Position numbers and translations under genes: made by a program | Assembly: GCA_017961965.1 (NCBI GenBank) | Contig: JAGCWG010000222.1 | Location: 1-12,537, forward strand | Reading direction: 5' to 3' | DNA: 12,537 nucleotides | Source of the DNA: Bacteroidaceae bacterium | Lineage (GTDB): Bacteria; Bacteroidota; Bacteroidia; Bacteroidales; Bacteroidaceae | The notes under the pieces: model-generated | What the model was told of the DNA's origin: nothing | Database searches by the model: none | Seen by the model: the letters and a program-made list of their open reading frames with translations, nothing else | Part shown: piece after piece, positions 1 through 7,455 of the stretch | Numbering within the stretch: position 1 is the first letter of the stretch | How the letters are laid out: every line of letters starts with the position of its first letter

Positions 1-842
1 TCCTTGTCGTTGCCATTGAAGCTTGTCACGTTTGATATGATGACGAGAGCCTCGGTACAGTTCGTGAGAGAAAGCGTACCTGTATTGTCGTCAGTATTCA
101 CTTCGCCATCCTTGTTTATGACACAAATGATAGTGCGGAAATGTATGCCTCGGTTTGAGTCGTAAAGATGTTTCTCAGCAAAGTCTGTATAACCGGGAAG
201 GTTATGATAAGCTGCATAACCATCAATAGTCATCTCATGACCACGAACAGCCACCATGTGAGGCAACTGACAATTATAGGAGAACACACGATTGATGAGT
301 TCGCCACCGTCGCTCTTGAGTCGGAGCACGATGACGGAATCAGGTGCGGAGGCAAAGTAGTCACGAGTTATCGTTCCCTTGCCAGACTTATATACTACCT
401 GAGCATGAGCGTTGGAGATGTCAAGAGTACGCAAATAGTCCTTAGCTGTTTCCTTTTGTGAAGAAGCAATCTTGAGACATCCCAGAGGCTGGTAACTCTC
501 GCTATAGTGTCCCTGTACCTTGCGCTGGAGTTCATCGGCACGACGGTAGTCACCCTTATCGAGAGCCTCACGAATAAGCGGAATGGTCTTGTACGCCTCA
601 GGAGCATACACCTTGGTGTCAGGTTCACCCGTCCACAGAGTGATGTCATTGAGCGAAAGCTTGTCTTCATCCACTCCACCATATATCATGGCACCGAGAT
701 TACCGTTACCGATAGGAAGAGCCTCCTCAAAATACTGGGCTGGACGGTTATAATGCAACAAGTTGCTCTGTGCCAGAACCTGAGTTCCTGCACAAAGCAT
801 CGTGAATGATGCCGCAATACATTTAATCAAATATGATTTCAT
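1..842 (-). CDS. GH95 family alpha-L-fucosidase, N-terminal part (cut by the left edge)
   Basis: Translating the minus strand from the ATG at 842-840 gives 280 uninterrupted codons to the window edge, so the 3' end lies outside. Residues 1-25 form a signal peptide ending VLA before QSN, so the product is exported. Residues about 29-75 read LHYNRPAQYFEEALPIGNGN, then LGAMIYGGV and LSLNDITLWTGEP. This is the hallmark start of the N-terminal beta-sandwich domain (Glyco_hyd_65N_2) of GH95 enzymes. Known GH95 members remove terminal alpha-1,2-linked L-fucose from mucin, milk or plant glycans, and some act on alpha-L-galactose. The catalytic (alpha/alpha)6 barrel is outside the window, so activity and specificity cannot be judged. 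The gene is 128 nt downstream of the MG2 operon on the same strand but has its own -7 box and follows a terminator-like hairpin, so it is probably transcribed separately. Confidence 0.9.
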   Translation of the reverse strand, partial: MKSYLIKCIAASFTMLCAGTQVLAQSNLLHYNRPAQYFEEALPIGNGNLGAMIYGGVDEDKLSLNDITLWTGEPDTKVYAPEAYKTIPLIREALDKGDYRRADELQRKVQGHYSESYQPLGCLKIASSQKETAKDYLRTLDISNAHAQVVYKSGKGTITRDYFASAPDSVIVLRLKSDGGELINRVFSYNCQLPHMVAVRGHEMTIDGYAAYHNLPGYTDFAEKHLYDSNRGIHFRTIICVINKDGEVNTDDNTGTLSLTNCTEALVIISNVTSFNGNDK

Positions 843-869
843 AAAACATAGTTTAGTTAGTTTACCCGG

Positions 870-877
870 CAAAGATA
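870..877 (-). promoter_or_regulatory. Bacteroidetes-type -7 box TATCTTTG for the GH95 gene
   Basis: On the minus strand the sequence reads TATCTTTG, a perfect match to the TAnnTTTG consensus used by the Bacteroidetes primary sigma factor. It lies 27 nt upstream of the GH95 start codon, which predicts a leader of roughly 20 nt. No good TTG is found about 19-21 nt further upstream; only TTTA is present there. The -33 element is therefore weak or absent. Confidence 0.55.
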
Positions 878-880
878 ATG

Positions 881-909
881 AAAAAAACGTAAATCATAAA
901 TGCTTTACG
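881..909 (-). terminator. Probable rho-independent terminator of the MG2 operon
   Basis: On the minus strand a stem CGTAAA/TTTACG (888-893 with 904-909) can extend inward by two more pairs after one mismatch. It is followed directly by seven T (881-887). The stem is AT-rich, so it is weaker than a classic terminator, but position (about 60 nt after the 710-aa gene's stop) and T-run fit. It abuts the fucosidase -7 box. Confidence 0.5.
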
Positions 910-970
910 ACGATTTATAATCCGTTTCCTTTGCTTATCAGCAATAAGTTCATTATGTTTCCAAGTATCA

Positions 971-3103
971 TCACTCAACACCTTGAAATGGAGCGGTAAC
1001 AAGTCCTGCATCATTCCAGATATAGTTCTTATGGAGAGTGATGAAGATTGTTACAGGCCACATCGATTCGAGCACAGAACAGCGGACGTACGGATGGAAT
1101 GCCGTTGGCTCTTCGGTAATGAACACATTCTTTACTTCATCCACAAAGTTTGGCATGTGACGATGACATGGTCGGAGAACGGTGAAGTCTGTTATCTTCT
1201 TGTTGAGTCCTGTGACCATGCGGTACTGACCGTCAATAATCCACACGATAGGACGTCCCTTGTATGTAGGACCGTCAACAGCCACGGTACGCGGGTCATC
1301 GGACGATGTGCCGAAGAAATTGTAGTCAATATGCTTGTTGAATGCTGAGTCAGGAAGGATGTTGACAATCACGGGCGATACGGCACCAATCATCTTACGG
1401 AAATTCTTGTTCTGCTGTCCGAGCCATCCATAGAAGCTCAAGGAGATAAGTCCGTTTGCCACCCTCTGCTTCGTAAACATATCGCAGTCATAGAGTATGC
1501 CTTCCTTTCGGTTCACCTTCGGAGTGTACCATGCCTTCTTGCCAAACAGCTGAGGCTGAATCTCGCAGGTGCTTGCTATGCTCGTCTGAGGAGAGAAGTT
1601 CTCGTAAATCAGGACATCATGACGGGTCATATCGTTGCTATGATGTCCCATGAGCATCCATTCGCCCTTGAGGTCTGGGAAATAGCTGCCGAAGAAGCCG
1701 TTCTTGTCGCACACAATCGTGCTCTTGTATATTTTGTCACCCTGACTCAACGTGAGTGTGAACGTCCTTCCGTCAAGCTGTGATTCTTCCTTCGTAGGGT
1801 GAAGCGCCTTAGGCAACACCTGTCCAAAGACCATGAGTTGTTTCTCGGCTGGCTGTTGCAGGGTGAGACTTGGCTGCGAAGCCATGTCTGTCCATGGGGA
1901 CACATTCTTGCCATCCACCATGAGGATGCGGTCAATCTCCTTTAATGTAAGGCTTTTGTATGCGCCACGTGGCACCATGTTCCTGCGCCTCAGCTCCGAA
2001 TTGAGGAGCACCCATTGTTCTTCCTCGCTGTTAATCTTGCCCACGAAGAAACAACGCCTTACAATCTGCACGCCCTCCGGGGAGAATACCACGAATTCAT
2101 GAACACCACGTCCAAGACGAGACTTGTCATACTCAAAATCCTTGACGATGGTGTCAACCACAAAGGAATCGCAAAGTACGAGATTGCCACGGTTGAGCGT
2201 GATGGCACAGAAGCTCTTGCCAAGATTCTCACGTGAGAAGAACATCTTCACATTAACACTCTTCTTCGGTGTAGCATCCACAATAGCGGATGCACCCGTC
2301 GGCTTTAGCAACGGAAGCTCAAAGACACGTTTTCCGCACTTGCCCTTTGCCTTGACACGCTTCTGTCTTATCCGGGAGGTGTTAAAATCAAGCACGCCAT
2401 TGCCATACTTGTCAAGCTTGCAACTTGACTCCTCGTCATTCATGGCATCAAGAATCCTGAATGAGGCATCGGCAGGCGCACCTTCCCCGTTGACCGAATG
2501 AACAGCAAGACGTGAAGGGCTGGAGATCACGTACGAAGACCCCTCAATGTAGAAATATGTATGGAAGTCCTTCTTGTTCTTGGCATTATAAGTTGACTTG
2601 CTAAGATTGATGAAACCAGCACCCTTGTGTTTCTTCTGTTCCTTACGACTCAACCAATGGTCAGGATAATATACAGGAACGACCTTGGTGAAGATATTGC
2701 CGTCATGCCAGTTTGTCTGGTATCTTGTGTAAGCCCTGAGTATATAGAATCCAGACTCATAGAGTGAATCAACAGCCACGGCACCCGAGGCATGTCCAAG
2801 CGAATCGAGGCGTAGCTTGTGAGTAGAGACAATAACATTTGAAGGGTTTACAAAGTCAACATACACCACCCCACTCTTGTTCGTAGGGCACAGGGAATCC
2901 AGTCTCATGGCATGAAGCGTGAAGTGGATGGTGTCGCCAAGCGCACACCCTTCAGGACAGTCGGTATCAAGAAACACACGTTCCTGTGGTGAGTTCTTAC
3001 AAAACTCACGTATATTGTTTATGAAAGATCCAAAACTCTGTGCCCCGCCATGCACACACATGGCGAAGCACAGGATAAAGAAAGAGATAATTCGATTATT
3101 CAT
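971..3103 (-). CDS. Secreted MG2-domain protein, shortened paralogue of the upstream gene (710 aa)
   Basis: A signal peptide covers residues 1-21 (hydrophobic ISFFILCFAMC, likely cleaved near GGAQS). Residues about 38-145 are an MG2 (alpha-2-macroglobulin N-terminal type) domain, with NSPQERVFLDTD near the start and ESGFYILRAYTRYQTNW near its end. This matches the upstream 959-aa protein (PQEKVYLHFDN, ETGFYEVRAYTRYMTNW). Further matches are VLLNSEL (365-371), PIVWIIDGQYRMVTG (618-632) and MPNFVDEVKNVFITEEPTAFH (650-670). Compared with the paralogue it lacks a stretch before VLLNSEL and the region around the QGWRRHRW motif is eroded. It also lacks the acidic insert and about the last 70-80 residues, ending at PFQGVE. 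The frame is otherwise intact. It is probably cotranscribed with the 959-aa gene, 63 nt away. The molecular role is unknown; the family is often annotated as plug and carboxypeptidase-regulatory-like. Confidence 0.85.
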   Translation of the reverse strand: MNNRIISFFILCFAMCVHGGAQSFGSFINNIREFCKNSPQERVFLDTDCPEGCALGDTIHFTLHAMRLDSLCPTNKSGVVYVDFVNPSNVIVSTHKLRLDSLGHASGAVAVDSLYESGFYILRAYTRYQTNWHDGNIFTKVVPVYYPDHWLSRKEQKKHKGAGFINLSKSTYNAKNKKDFHTYFYIEGSSYVISSPSRLAVHSVNGEGAPADASFRILDAMNDEESSCKLDKYGNGVLDFNTSRIRQKRVKAKGKCGKRVFELPLLKPTGASAIVDATPKKSVNVKMFFSRENLGKSFCAITLNRGNLVLCDSFVVDTIVKDFEYDKSRLGRGVHEFVVFSPEGVQIVRRCFFVGKINSEEEQWVLLNSELRRRNMVPRGAYKSLTLKEIDRILMVDGKNVSPWTDMASQPSLTLQQPAEKQLMVFGQVLPKALHPTKEESQLDGRTFTLTLSQGDKIYKSTIVCDKNGFFGSYFPDLKGEWMLMGHHSNDMTRHDVLIYENFSPQTSIASTCEIQPQLFGKKAWYTPKVNRKEGILYDCDMFTKQRVANGLISLSFYGWLGQQNKNFRKMIGAVSPVIVNILPDSAFNKHIDYNFFGTSSDDPRTVAVDGPTYKGRPIVWIIDGQYRMVTGLNKKITDFTVLRPCHRHMPNFVDEVKNVFITEEPTAFHPYVRCSVLESMWPVTIFITLHKNYIWNDAGLVTAPFQGVE

Positions 3104-3125
3104 ATAGTTTATATGTTGTCAGAGT

Positions 3126-3145
3126 CCCCCCATCATCGAGGGGGG
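3126..3145. repeat. G/C hairpin between the two MG2 genes
   Basis: Six C (3126-3131) and six G (3140-3145) flank an 8-nt loop, in the 63-nt gap between the 959-aa and 710-aa genes. There is no T-run after it on the minus strand, so it is more likely an mRNA processing or stability element, or a remnant of a G/C-rich intergenic repeat, than a full terminator. A larger G/C-rich inverted repeat sits at the equivalent place in the receptor operon (10859-10930). Confidence 0.5.
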
Positions 3146-3166
3146 CTGTGGAGAGGGTCTTCCTTT

Positions 3167-6046
3167 TTACTCGTTCACAAGTATATGTCCATCCTTTGTC
3201 ATTCCCTCGGCACTAATGTAGAGTCGTCGTGCAGAAGAGTTGTTGTAGAACTCAACCGTAGCCTTTCCGTCCTTGCCGGTCTTTACATCAGGTGCCCAGA
3301 ATACCGTTCGACGGAAATCCTCCATTGGTGGAAGGATGCTGTAATCCTCTGAATGGAAGGTGTCAACCTTGTCAAATGCGTGATAAAGCGTAGATACATG
3401 TCCCTTCAACTTGACAGGTCGATTGACATGAGTATAGACATGAATCGTGACAGGATGATATGACCTGACAGATGTGCGTATTCCATGGCTGTTGTATGCC
3501 CTTGGGCTGTCAGATATGTAGATGGCACTCACCTCGTCTATGAACGTTGGGAAAGGCTGAAGAACAGCATTAGAAAAACCTGATAATGCTTCTGTGTGGA
3601 TATTAAGATTCTGCTGTTTTGAACTTGTGATCGCATAGAAATTATTGTTGAGAATCCAGATGATAGGTCTGTCGTTATATCCCATTTCATAGTCAAAGAA
3701 CTCGCTTTCCTTCTTCTTGTCAATTTGGACCTTTAGTTCGTCCGACTTGCCGACAAGGAATTTGCCTTTCTTCAGTCCTTTCCTCTCTATCATTTCAAGC
3801 TTCTCCTCAGAGATGCCTTCGTCGTCATCCAACTCCACGGCTTCATGCTCGTCGTCAAGTTCGGCATCACTCACATCTTCTTCATTAGCTACCTCTATGA
3901 AGTTGCTTTCTTCCTTGGTTGGCAAAAACCTTGTGCCCCTGCCCGTGAAGTTTGGATTGTGACCATACAACCAGTCAAACAAACCTGGCACAGTTCTACC
4001 CTCGTCAGTCACCTTCTGGGTCTCGGCAATCATGTCGTAATAAATCCATGCGCCATATTTACCCCATGCCTCGCTTTCCCATGCGGCACGAGCACCTTCA
4101 AATATACTGCGGCGTGCATTCACCTTCACGTTAGGCAACACGTTTTCACGCTTGACAAGATGAATATCGTCAAAGCTCTTGAAAAGAGAATCAGGAGTAT
4201 CCTTCATGAAATTGCTAATCAACATCGGTTGCTCGTCCGTCTCGTATGGCGACAGATATTTCCTCATAGGCGAGAAGTTGCGGTCAACCGTAACACGCAT
4301 CCTTGACTTCTTGCCATTCACCTTTGTAACAAAGTTGACATTCCAGTTGCCATCCATATTAGGAGCGGCAAAGGCGTAGTTGCCAAGCGAATCGGTCCTG
4401 GTTGTTCCCTTCACCCATTCCTGTGTGTCACCACGGAACAGATAGACGTCAAGGTCAACGTTCGGCATCATGTACTTGCCCCTGCGGTTGAGCACCTTAC
4501 CACTTATGTACAGACTATCCTCGATAAACTGAACCTTGCGAAACTCTTCCTCGCCTTCCATCAGTTGCCATCTGTGCCTACGCCATCCCTGTACCATCAT
4601 AAGCATATCGGCTGCACGACGATGATTGACATCGTCCGCCTCGAAATAGTAGTCAGGATGCTCGATGAATCCCTTCACCTCACTCGACAGGAGCATCCAT
4701 GACCTTACGTTACCCTCATTACCATTGGTGAGAGTGGCAACATCCATAGCCGAGAGCGAGATTGACGCATCAGGACGGCTCTGTATGTCAAGCTTCACCT
4801 TGCCACAAGGCTGGATAACCTTCTGCTTGGTCGTCACATAGATGCTGTCTGCCGCATCTGTCGAAGGACAGATGAAGAAGAGGCGGTCGGAATGTACCCT
4901 GCCATCAGAGTCGAACACGATAAACTGGTTTACTCCCGCAGGAATGCTCTTGCGGTCGAACCTGATGTTCTGCCTCTCGTTACATGTAACCGTGTCGGCA
5001 TACATAATCCTGCCGTTGTTCATAACCACGTAGCCGAGAAGCCTGCCGTCCAACGAACGTGACGCATTAAGCTGAGCCGTAACATAATCGTCACGAAGAG
5101 TGTTCATCACAAGTCCCACACCTTCCATTTCTGCCTCTGGCAACTGGAAATCCTGAGTCTTGCCATCTGCCGTGACGAGACGCAGATACATAGGCTCGCC
5201 ATCGCTCGTGACATCAAGGAAACCACATCCCTTTTCGAGCGTAATGGTTGCACCCACAGCCTCCTTACGTGAGTTGAGAATCATACCCTCCGTATCGAAA
5301 TGTCTTCCTTCCGAATCGACCACGTTGAAAGCAACACGACAAGGAACATTCTCAATAAGGTTTCCACCCTCAGGATAGAAGCTGACATTTATCTTACCCT
5401 TTGGCAAGATCTTTGCCGTGATAATATTGTCATTCCTGCCATTCTTGTTATTTGCCTCGTCGAGCATTTCCTGAGGAATCTCACGACTGCTTATGGTTCG
5501 GGCCTTATAATTGTGGGTATTTATCGTCCTTGCGGAATAATCTCCCTCCATCTCAGGTTCCTCAAAGACAGGGAACACACGAGAGAAGATGGCAGCATTA
5601 CCCCAGTTGGTCATGTATCTGGTGTAGGCTCTCACCTCATAGAAACCCGTTTCATATATTTTCTCAAGCCTTATGCTGCCTTCCGCCTCGCCATCATTCA
5701 CATAAAGCTTCTGTGTCTTGACGACGTCGCCACCCGGAGTGACAAGCTCAACATAAAGCACACGACTCAGCTCTGTCGGCTTCATGTTGCCGGCATTCAC
5801 GACGTATGCCTTGAACCATATCGTCTCACCCTTGAAATATCCTGTATTGTCAAAGTGGAGATAGACCTTCTCCTGTGGCACCTCCTCGTTAAAGCGCATG
5901 GCACGCTTCATGTAGTTAAGAATACTTGCGTATTCCGCATTGGCTCCGGTAATGAACTTTACCGAGTCATTTATATTTAATTGTGCCTCTGCTTGAGGGA
6001 CAGATAACAGCATTGCTGTTAAGGTTGCAAAAAGAGTCTTTTTCAT
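3167..6046 (-). CDS. Large secreted MG2 / carboxypeptidase-regulatory / plug-like protein (959 aa)
   Basis: The signal peptide is residues 1-21 (MKKTLFATLTAMLLSVPQAEA). Domains in order: MG2 at about 50-152 (PQEKVYLHFDNTGYFKGETIWF through ETGFYEVRAYTRYMTNWG); a further beta-sandwich at about 215-300 (INVSFYPEGGNLIENVPCRVAF); the family motifs LLSSEVKGFIEHPDYYF (452-468) and MMVQGWRRHRW (483-493); a carboxypeptidase-regulatory-like domain at about 511-590. A TonB-plug-like region runs from about 636 to 860 (NVLPNVKVNARR, RPIIWILNN, FPTFIDEVSAIYISDSPRAY) and is interrupted by an acidic insert at about 718-750. The protein ends in a beta domain with VFWAPDVKTGKDGKATVEFY. There is no beta-barrel, so it is not itself a TonB receptor, and no thioester motif was seen, so it is not a classical alpha-2-macroglobulin. 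Such proteins are common in Bacteroidetes and their function is not established. First gene of the operon. Confidence 0.9.
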   Translation of the reverse strand: MKKTLFATLTAMLLSVPQAEAQLNINDSVKFITGANAEYASILNYMKRAMRFNEEVPQEKVYLHFDNTGYFKGETIWFKAYVVNAGNMKPTELSRVLYVELVTPGGDVVKTQKLYVNDGEAEGSIRLEKIYETGFYEVRAYTRYMTNWGNAAIFSRVFPVFEEPEMEGDYSARTINTHNYKARTISSREIPQEMLDEANNKNGRNDNIITAKILPKGKINVSFYPEGGNLIENVPCRVAFNVVDSEGRHFDTEGMILNSRKEAVGATITLEKGCGFLDVTSDGEPMYLRLVTADGKTQDFQLPEAEMEGVGLVMNTLRDDYVTAQLNASRSLDGRLLGYVVMNNGRIMYADTVTCNERQNIRFDRKSIPAGVNQFIVFDSDGRVHSDRLFFICPSTDAADSIYVTTKQKVIQPCGKVKLDIQSRPDASISLSAMDVATLTNGNEGNVRSWMLLSSEVKGFIEHPDYYFEADDVNHRRAADMLMMVQGWRRHRWQLMEGEEEFRKVQFIEDSLYISGKVLNRRGKYMMPNVDLDVYLFRGDTQEWVKGTTRTDSLGNYAFAAPNMDGNWNVNFVTKVNGKKSRMRVTVDRNFSPMRKYLSPYETDEQPMLISNFMKDTPDSLFKSFDDIHLVKRENVLPNVKVNARRSIFEGARAAWESEAWGKYGAWIYYDMIAETQKVTDEGRTVPGLFDWLYGHNPNFTGRGTRFLPTKEESNFIEVANEEDVSDAELDDEHEAVELDDDEGISEEKLEMIERKGLKKGKFLVGKSDELKVQIDKKKESEFFDYEMGYNDRPIIWILNNNFYAITSSKQQNLNIHTEALSGFSNAVLQPFPTFIDEVSAIYISDSPRAYNSHGIRTSVRSYHPVTIHVYTHVNRPVKLKGHVSTLYHAFDKVDTFHSEDYSILPPMEDFRRTVFWAPDVKTGKDGKATVEFYNNSSARRLYISAEGMTKDGHILVNE

Positions 6047-6080
6047 TTTAGGTTAGTTTTTTAAATTTTTAATTCTGATG

Positions 6081-6110
6081 CGAAGTTAAGCAATATAAAG
6101 GACAAATCAA
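6081..6110 (-). promoter_or_regulatory. Candidate promoter of the MG2 operon
   Basis: On the minus strand TTG (6108-6110) is followed by 19 nt and then TAACTTCG (6081-6088). This is one mismatch from the Bacteroidetes TTG-N19-21-TAnnTTTG promoter. The -7 box ends 34 nt before the start codon at 6046. The leader between them is very A/T-rich, as is common for strong Bacteroidetes translation starts. Confidence 0.5.
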
Positions 6111-6182
6111 TGGATAGATTTCCTATAACATGTAGGAAAATCCCTACCGAGAACAAGACTATATCGGGAAAGCCCCGTGTTG

Positions 6183-6226
6183 AAGTACTGACTAAGTATA
6201 GACGAAGTACTGACTAAGTACTGACT
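6183..6226. repeat. Tandem array of an 11-bp unit (4 copies)
   Basis: The unit AAGTACTGACT occurs exactly at 6183-6193, 6205-6215 and 6216-6226. A diverged copy, AAGTATAGACG, fills 6194-6204, so there are four contiguous 11-bp units. Each exact unit contains the palindrome AGTACT. The array lies about 70-115 bp upstream of the MG2 operon's candidate -33 element and about 20 bp from the hairpin ending the upstream operon. Spacing of about one helical turn suits a multimeric binding site, but no regulator can be named. Confidence 0.75.
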
Positions 6227-6246
6227 CTCGACAGAAGCATAGAAAG

Positions 6247-6290
6247 GCGAAAGGCTTTGGAAACGTTTTTTGTTTTCCAAAACCTTTCGC
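6247..6290. terminator. Long hairpin after the sigma-factor operon
   Basis: The arms GCGAAAGGCTTTGGAAA (6247-6263) and TTTCCAAAACCTTTCGC (6274-6290) pair over 17 positions with one mismatch, closing a T-rich loop. The hairpin begins 12 nt after the lipoprotein stop on the minus strand. The minus-strand tail (CTTTCTATGCTTCTG) is only moderately T-rich; the plus-strand tail is more so, although no plus-strand gene leads into it. It most likely terminates the sigma operon and separates it from the MG2 operon. Confidence 0.6.
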
Positions 6291-6301
6291 TATATTTCAT
6301 T

Positions 6302-7435
6302 TCACTCATCATTCCTCTTTCTAAAGAAGCTGACGATTGCAACAAGTATTACAAGAGCCGTAACTCCGAATGCCCAGATATTAGTCACTCGTGAGGTGGC
6401 TGTGATGACATATTTGCCAGGTATGAGACGTGACATATCGAGCTTGTAGATAATAGCTCCTTCCTCTGACAGGAGACCACAGCCTGTATCAGTCACTTTG
6501 CCAGGCATGACAAGAGAATAACTGCACTCGCCACCTGCAATGCTATTTTCTATGTCAGCAAGAGGCTTGTAGGTATGTGCTTTCTTGTACACATCGCTTT
6601 CATCGTCAAAGAAAGAATTATAGGCTTCCGTATGATAATAGTCGCGGAACAAAACAGCACAATTATCACACGACTGCAATATGTCATTGGATGGAATCTG
6701 AGCAAGGAAATCCTTACGCGAAGCTATGAAGCCAGCCTTATCCATAGGCGCACCTACAGCGAGGTCGTAGTTGGCAGCGATGGCATCCATCTGTAGATAT
6801 ATGTAATTAAGGAAGAACCACCTGACCATCTTTGACTCAATGTCATCAAGTACGCTCTTCGCCTCATATGGCGAACAACCCTCCGTGAGGTTTGGCTGAC
6901 CAGTACACCAGAATGACACCTCGTCAGCTGTGGCATAGTCTGTGACAGGCAAAGGACAAATGGATTTGTCACGTTCAAATGTCTCGGTGAAGGTGTAATC
7001 CGTATAGAACCACTTGAAACTTTTCGCCAGACTTGCCTTTGATGACTGTTCGCCATTGAGAGCCTTGATGTCTGTATGGAGGTCGCTCACGTTCTCGTAC
7101 TTCCTACTTGCATAGACACGTACGGTATCTTCCACACTCATCCTGTCCTTCTTGGCAAAAGCCTTGATGCTGTCATAAGTTGCCGATGACATAGGATAAG
7201 GATGGCGTTCGTCACTACCCTTTATGCCCCAAGTCTTAGTCCACTTAGCATCGATGCCAAGACCGTTGCCAAGGTGGAGGCTATCCTCGTTCTTCAACAT
7301 CTGTTCTGAAGCACGAAAACAGATCTCTCGTTCACAAGAACCATCTTCGTTTACAACCGTCGTAAGTTGTACGTCATTACTGCAAGATGCAAGGAGCATC
7401 ATTACACTTACAGCTATCATATAATATTTGTTCAT
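6302..7435 (-). CDS. Lipoprotein with a C-terminal transmembrane helix, unrecognised family (377 aa)
   Basis: The N-terminus MNKYYMIAVSVMMLLASCSN is a clear lipoprotein signal with lipobox LASC and lipidated Cys18. The mature protein begins with a segment rich in beta propensity (VQLTTVVNEDGSCEREICF) and has a middle part with many aromatic and charged residues and several cysteines (for example CDNC at 256-259). Near the end, residues about 353-371 (IWAFGVTALVILVAIVSFF) form a strong transmembrane helix followed by RKRNDE, which by the positive-inside rule would be cytoplasmic. An acylated N-terminus plus a C-terminal helix suggests retention at the inner membrane with a periplasmic domain between. 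It is the third gene of the sigma operon, 45 nt after the membrane-protein gene, and may sense or modulate the regulatory pair. I do not recognise the family, and the functional link is inference from position. Confidence 0.8.
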   Translation of the reverse strand: MNKYYMIAVSVMMLLASCSNDVQLTTVVNEDGSCEREICFRASEQMLKNEDSLHLGNGLGIDAKWTKTWGIKGSDERHPYPMSSATYDSIKAFAKKDRMSVEDTVRVYASRKYENVSDLHTDIKALNGEQSSKASLAKSFKWFYTDYTFTETFERDKSICPLPVTDYATADEVSFWCTGQPNLTEGCSPYEAKSVLDDIESKMVRWFFLNYIYLQMDAIAANYDLAVGAPMDKAGFIASRKDFLAQIPSNDILQSCDNCAVLFRDYYHTEAYNSFFDDESDVYKKAHTYKPLADIENSIAGGECSYSLVMPGKVTDTGCGLLSEEGAIIYKLDMSRLIPGKYVITATSRVTNIWAFGVTALVILVAIVSFFRKRNDE

Positions 7436-7455
7436 AGTCTTACAGTTTTTTAGTT

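Larger units (their letters stand above)
6047..6301. other. Intergenic region between the sigma operon and the MG2 operon
   Basis: This 255-bp gap holds, from left to right, the MG2 operon promoter, overlapping short inverted repeats (TCCTA/TAGGA at 6121-6137 and GTAGG/CCTAC at 6132-6147), the 11-bp tandem array and the terminator-like hairpin. No credible coding sequence was seen. Confidence 0.6.

Noticed and set aside
802..999. 65-codon plus-strand open frame across the fucosidase-MG2 gap
   Set aside because: It overlaps the fucosidase signal peptide, the promoter and the terminator, is AT-rich noncoding in character, and has no homology features.
5300..5980. 226-codon open frame on the plus strand inside the 959-aa gene
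   Set aside because: It is antisense to a clear MG2 protein, has no recognisable domain or promoter, and its composition is what a reverse frame of that gene gives.
3167..6046. Calling the 959-aa protein a TonB-dependent receptor or a true alpha-2-macroglobulin
   Set aside because: It has only a plug-like region without a beta-barrel, and no thioester motif or bait-region arrangement was seen.
6183..6226. CRISPR array
   Set aside because: The 11-bp units are contiguous with no spacers and far too short for CRISPR repeats; no cas genes are present.
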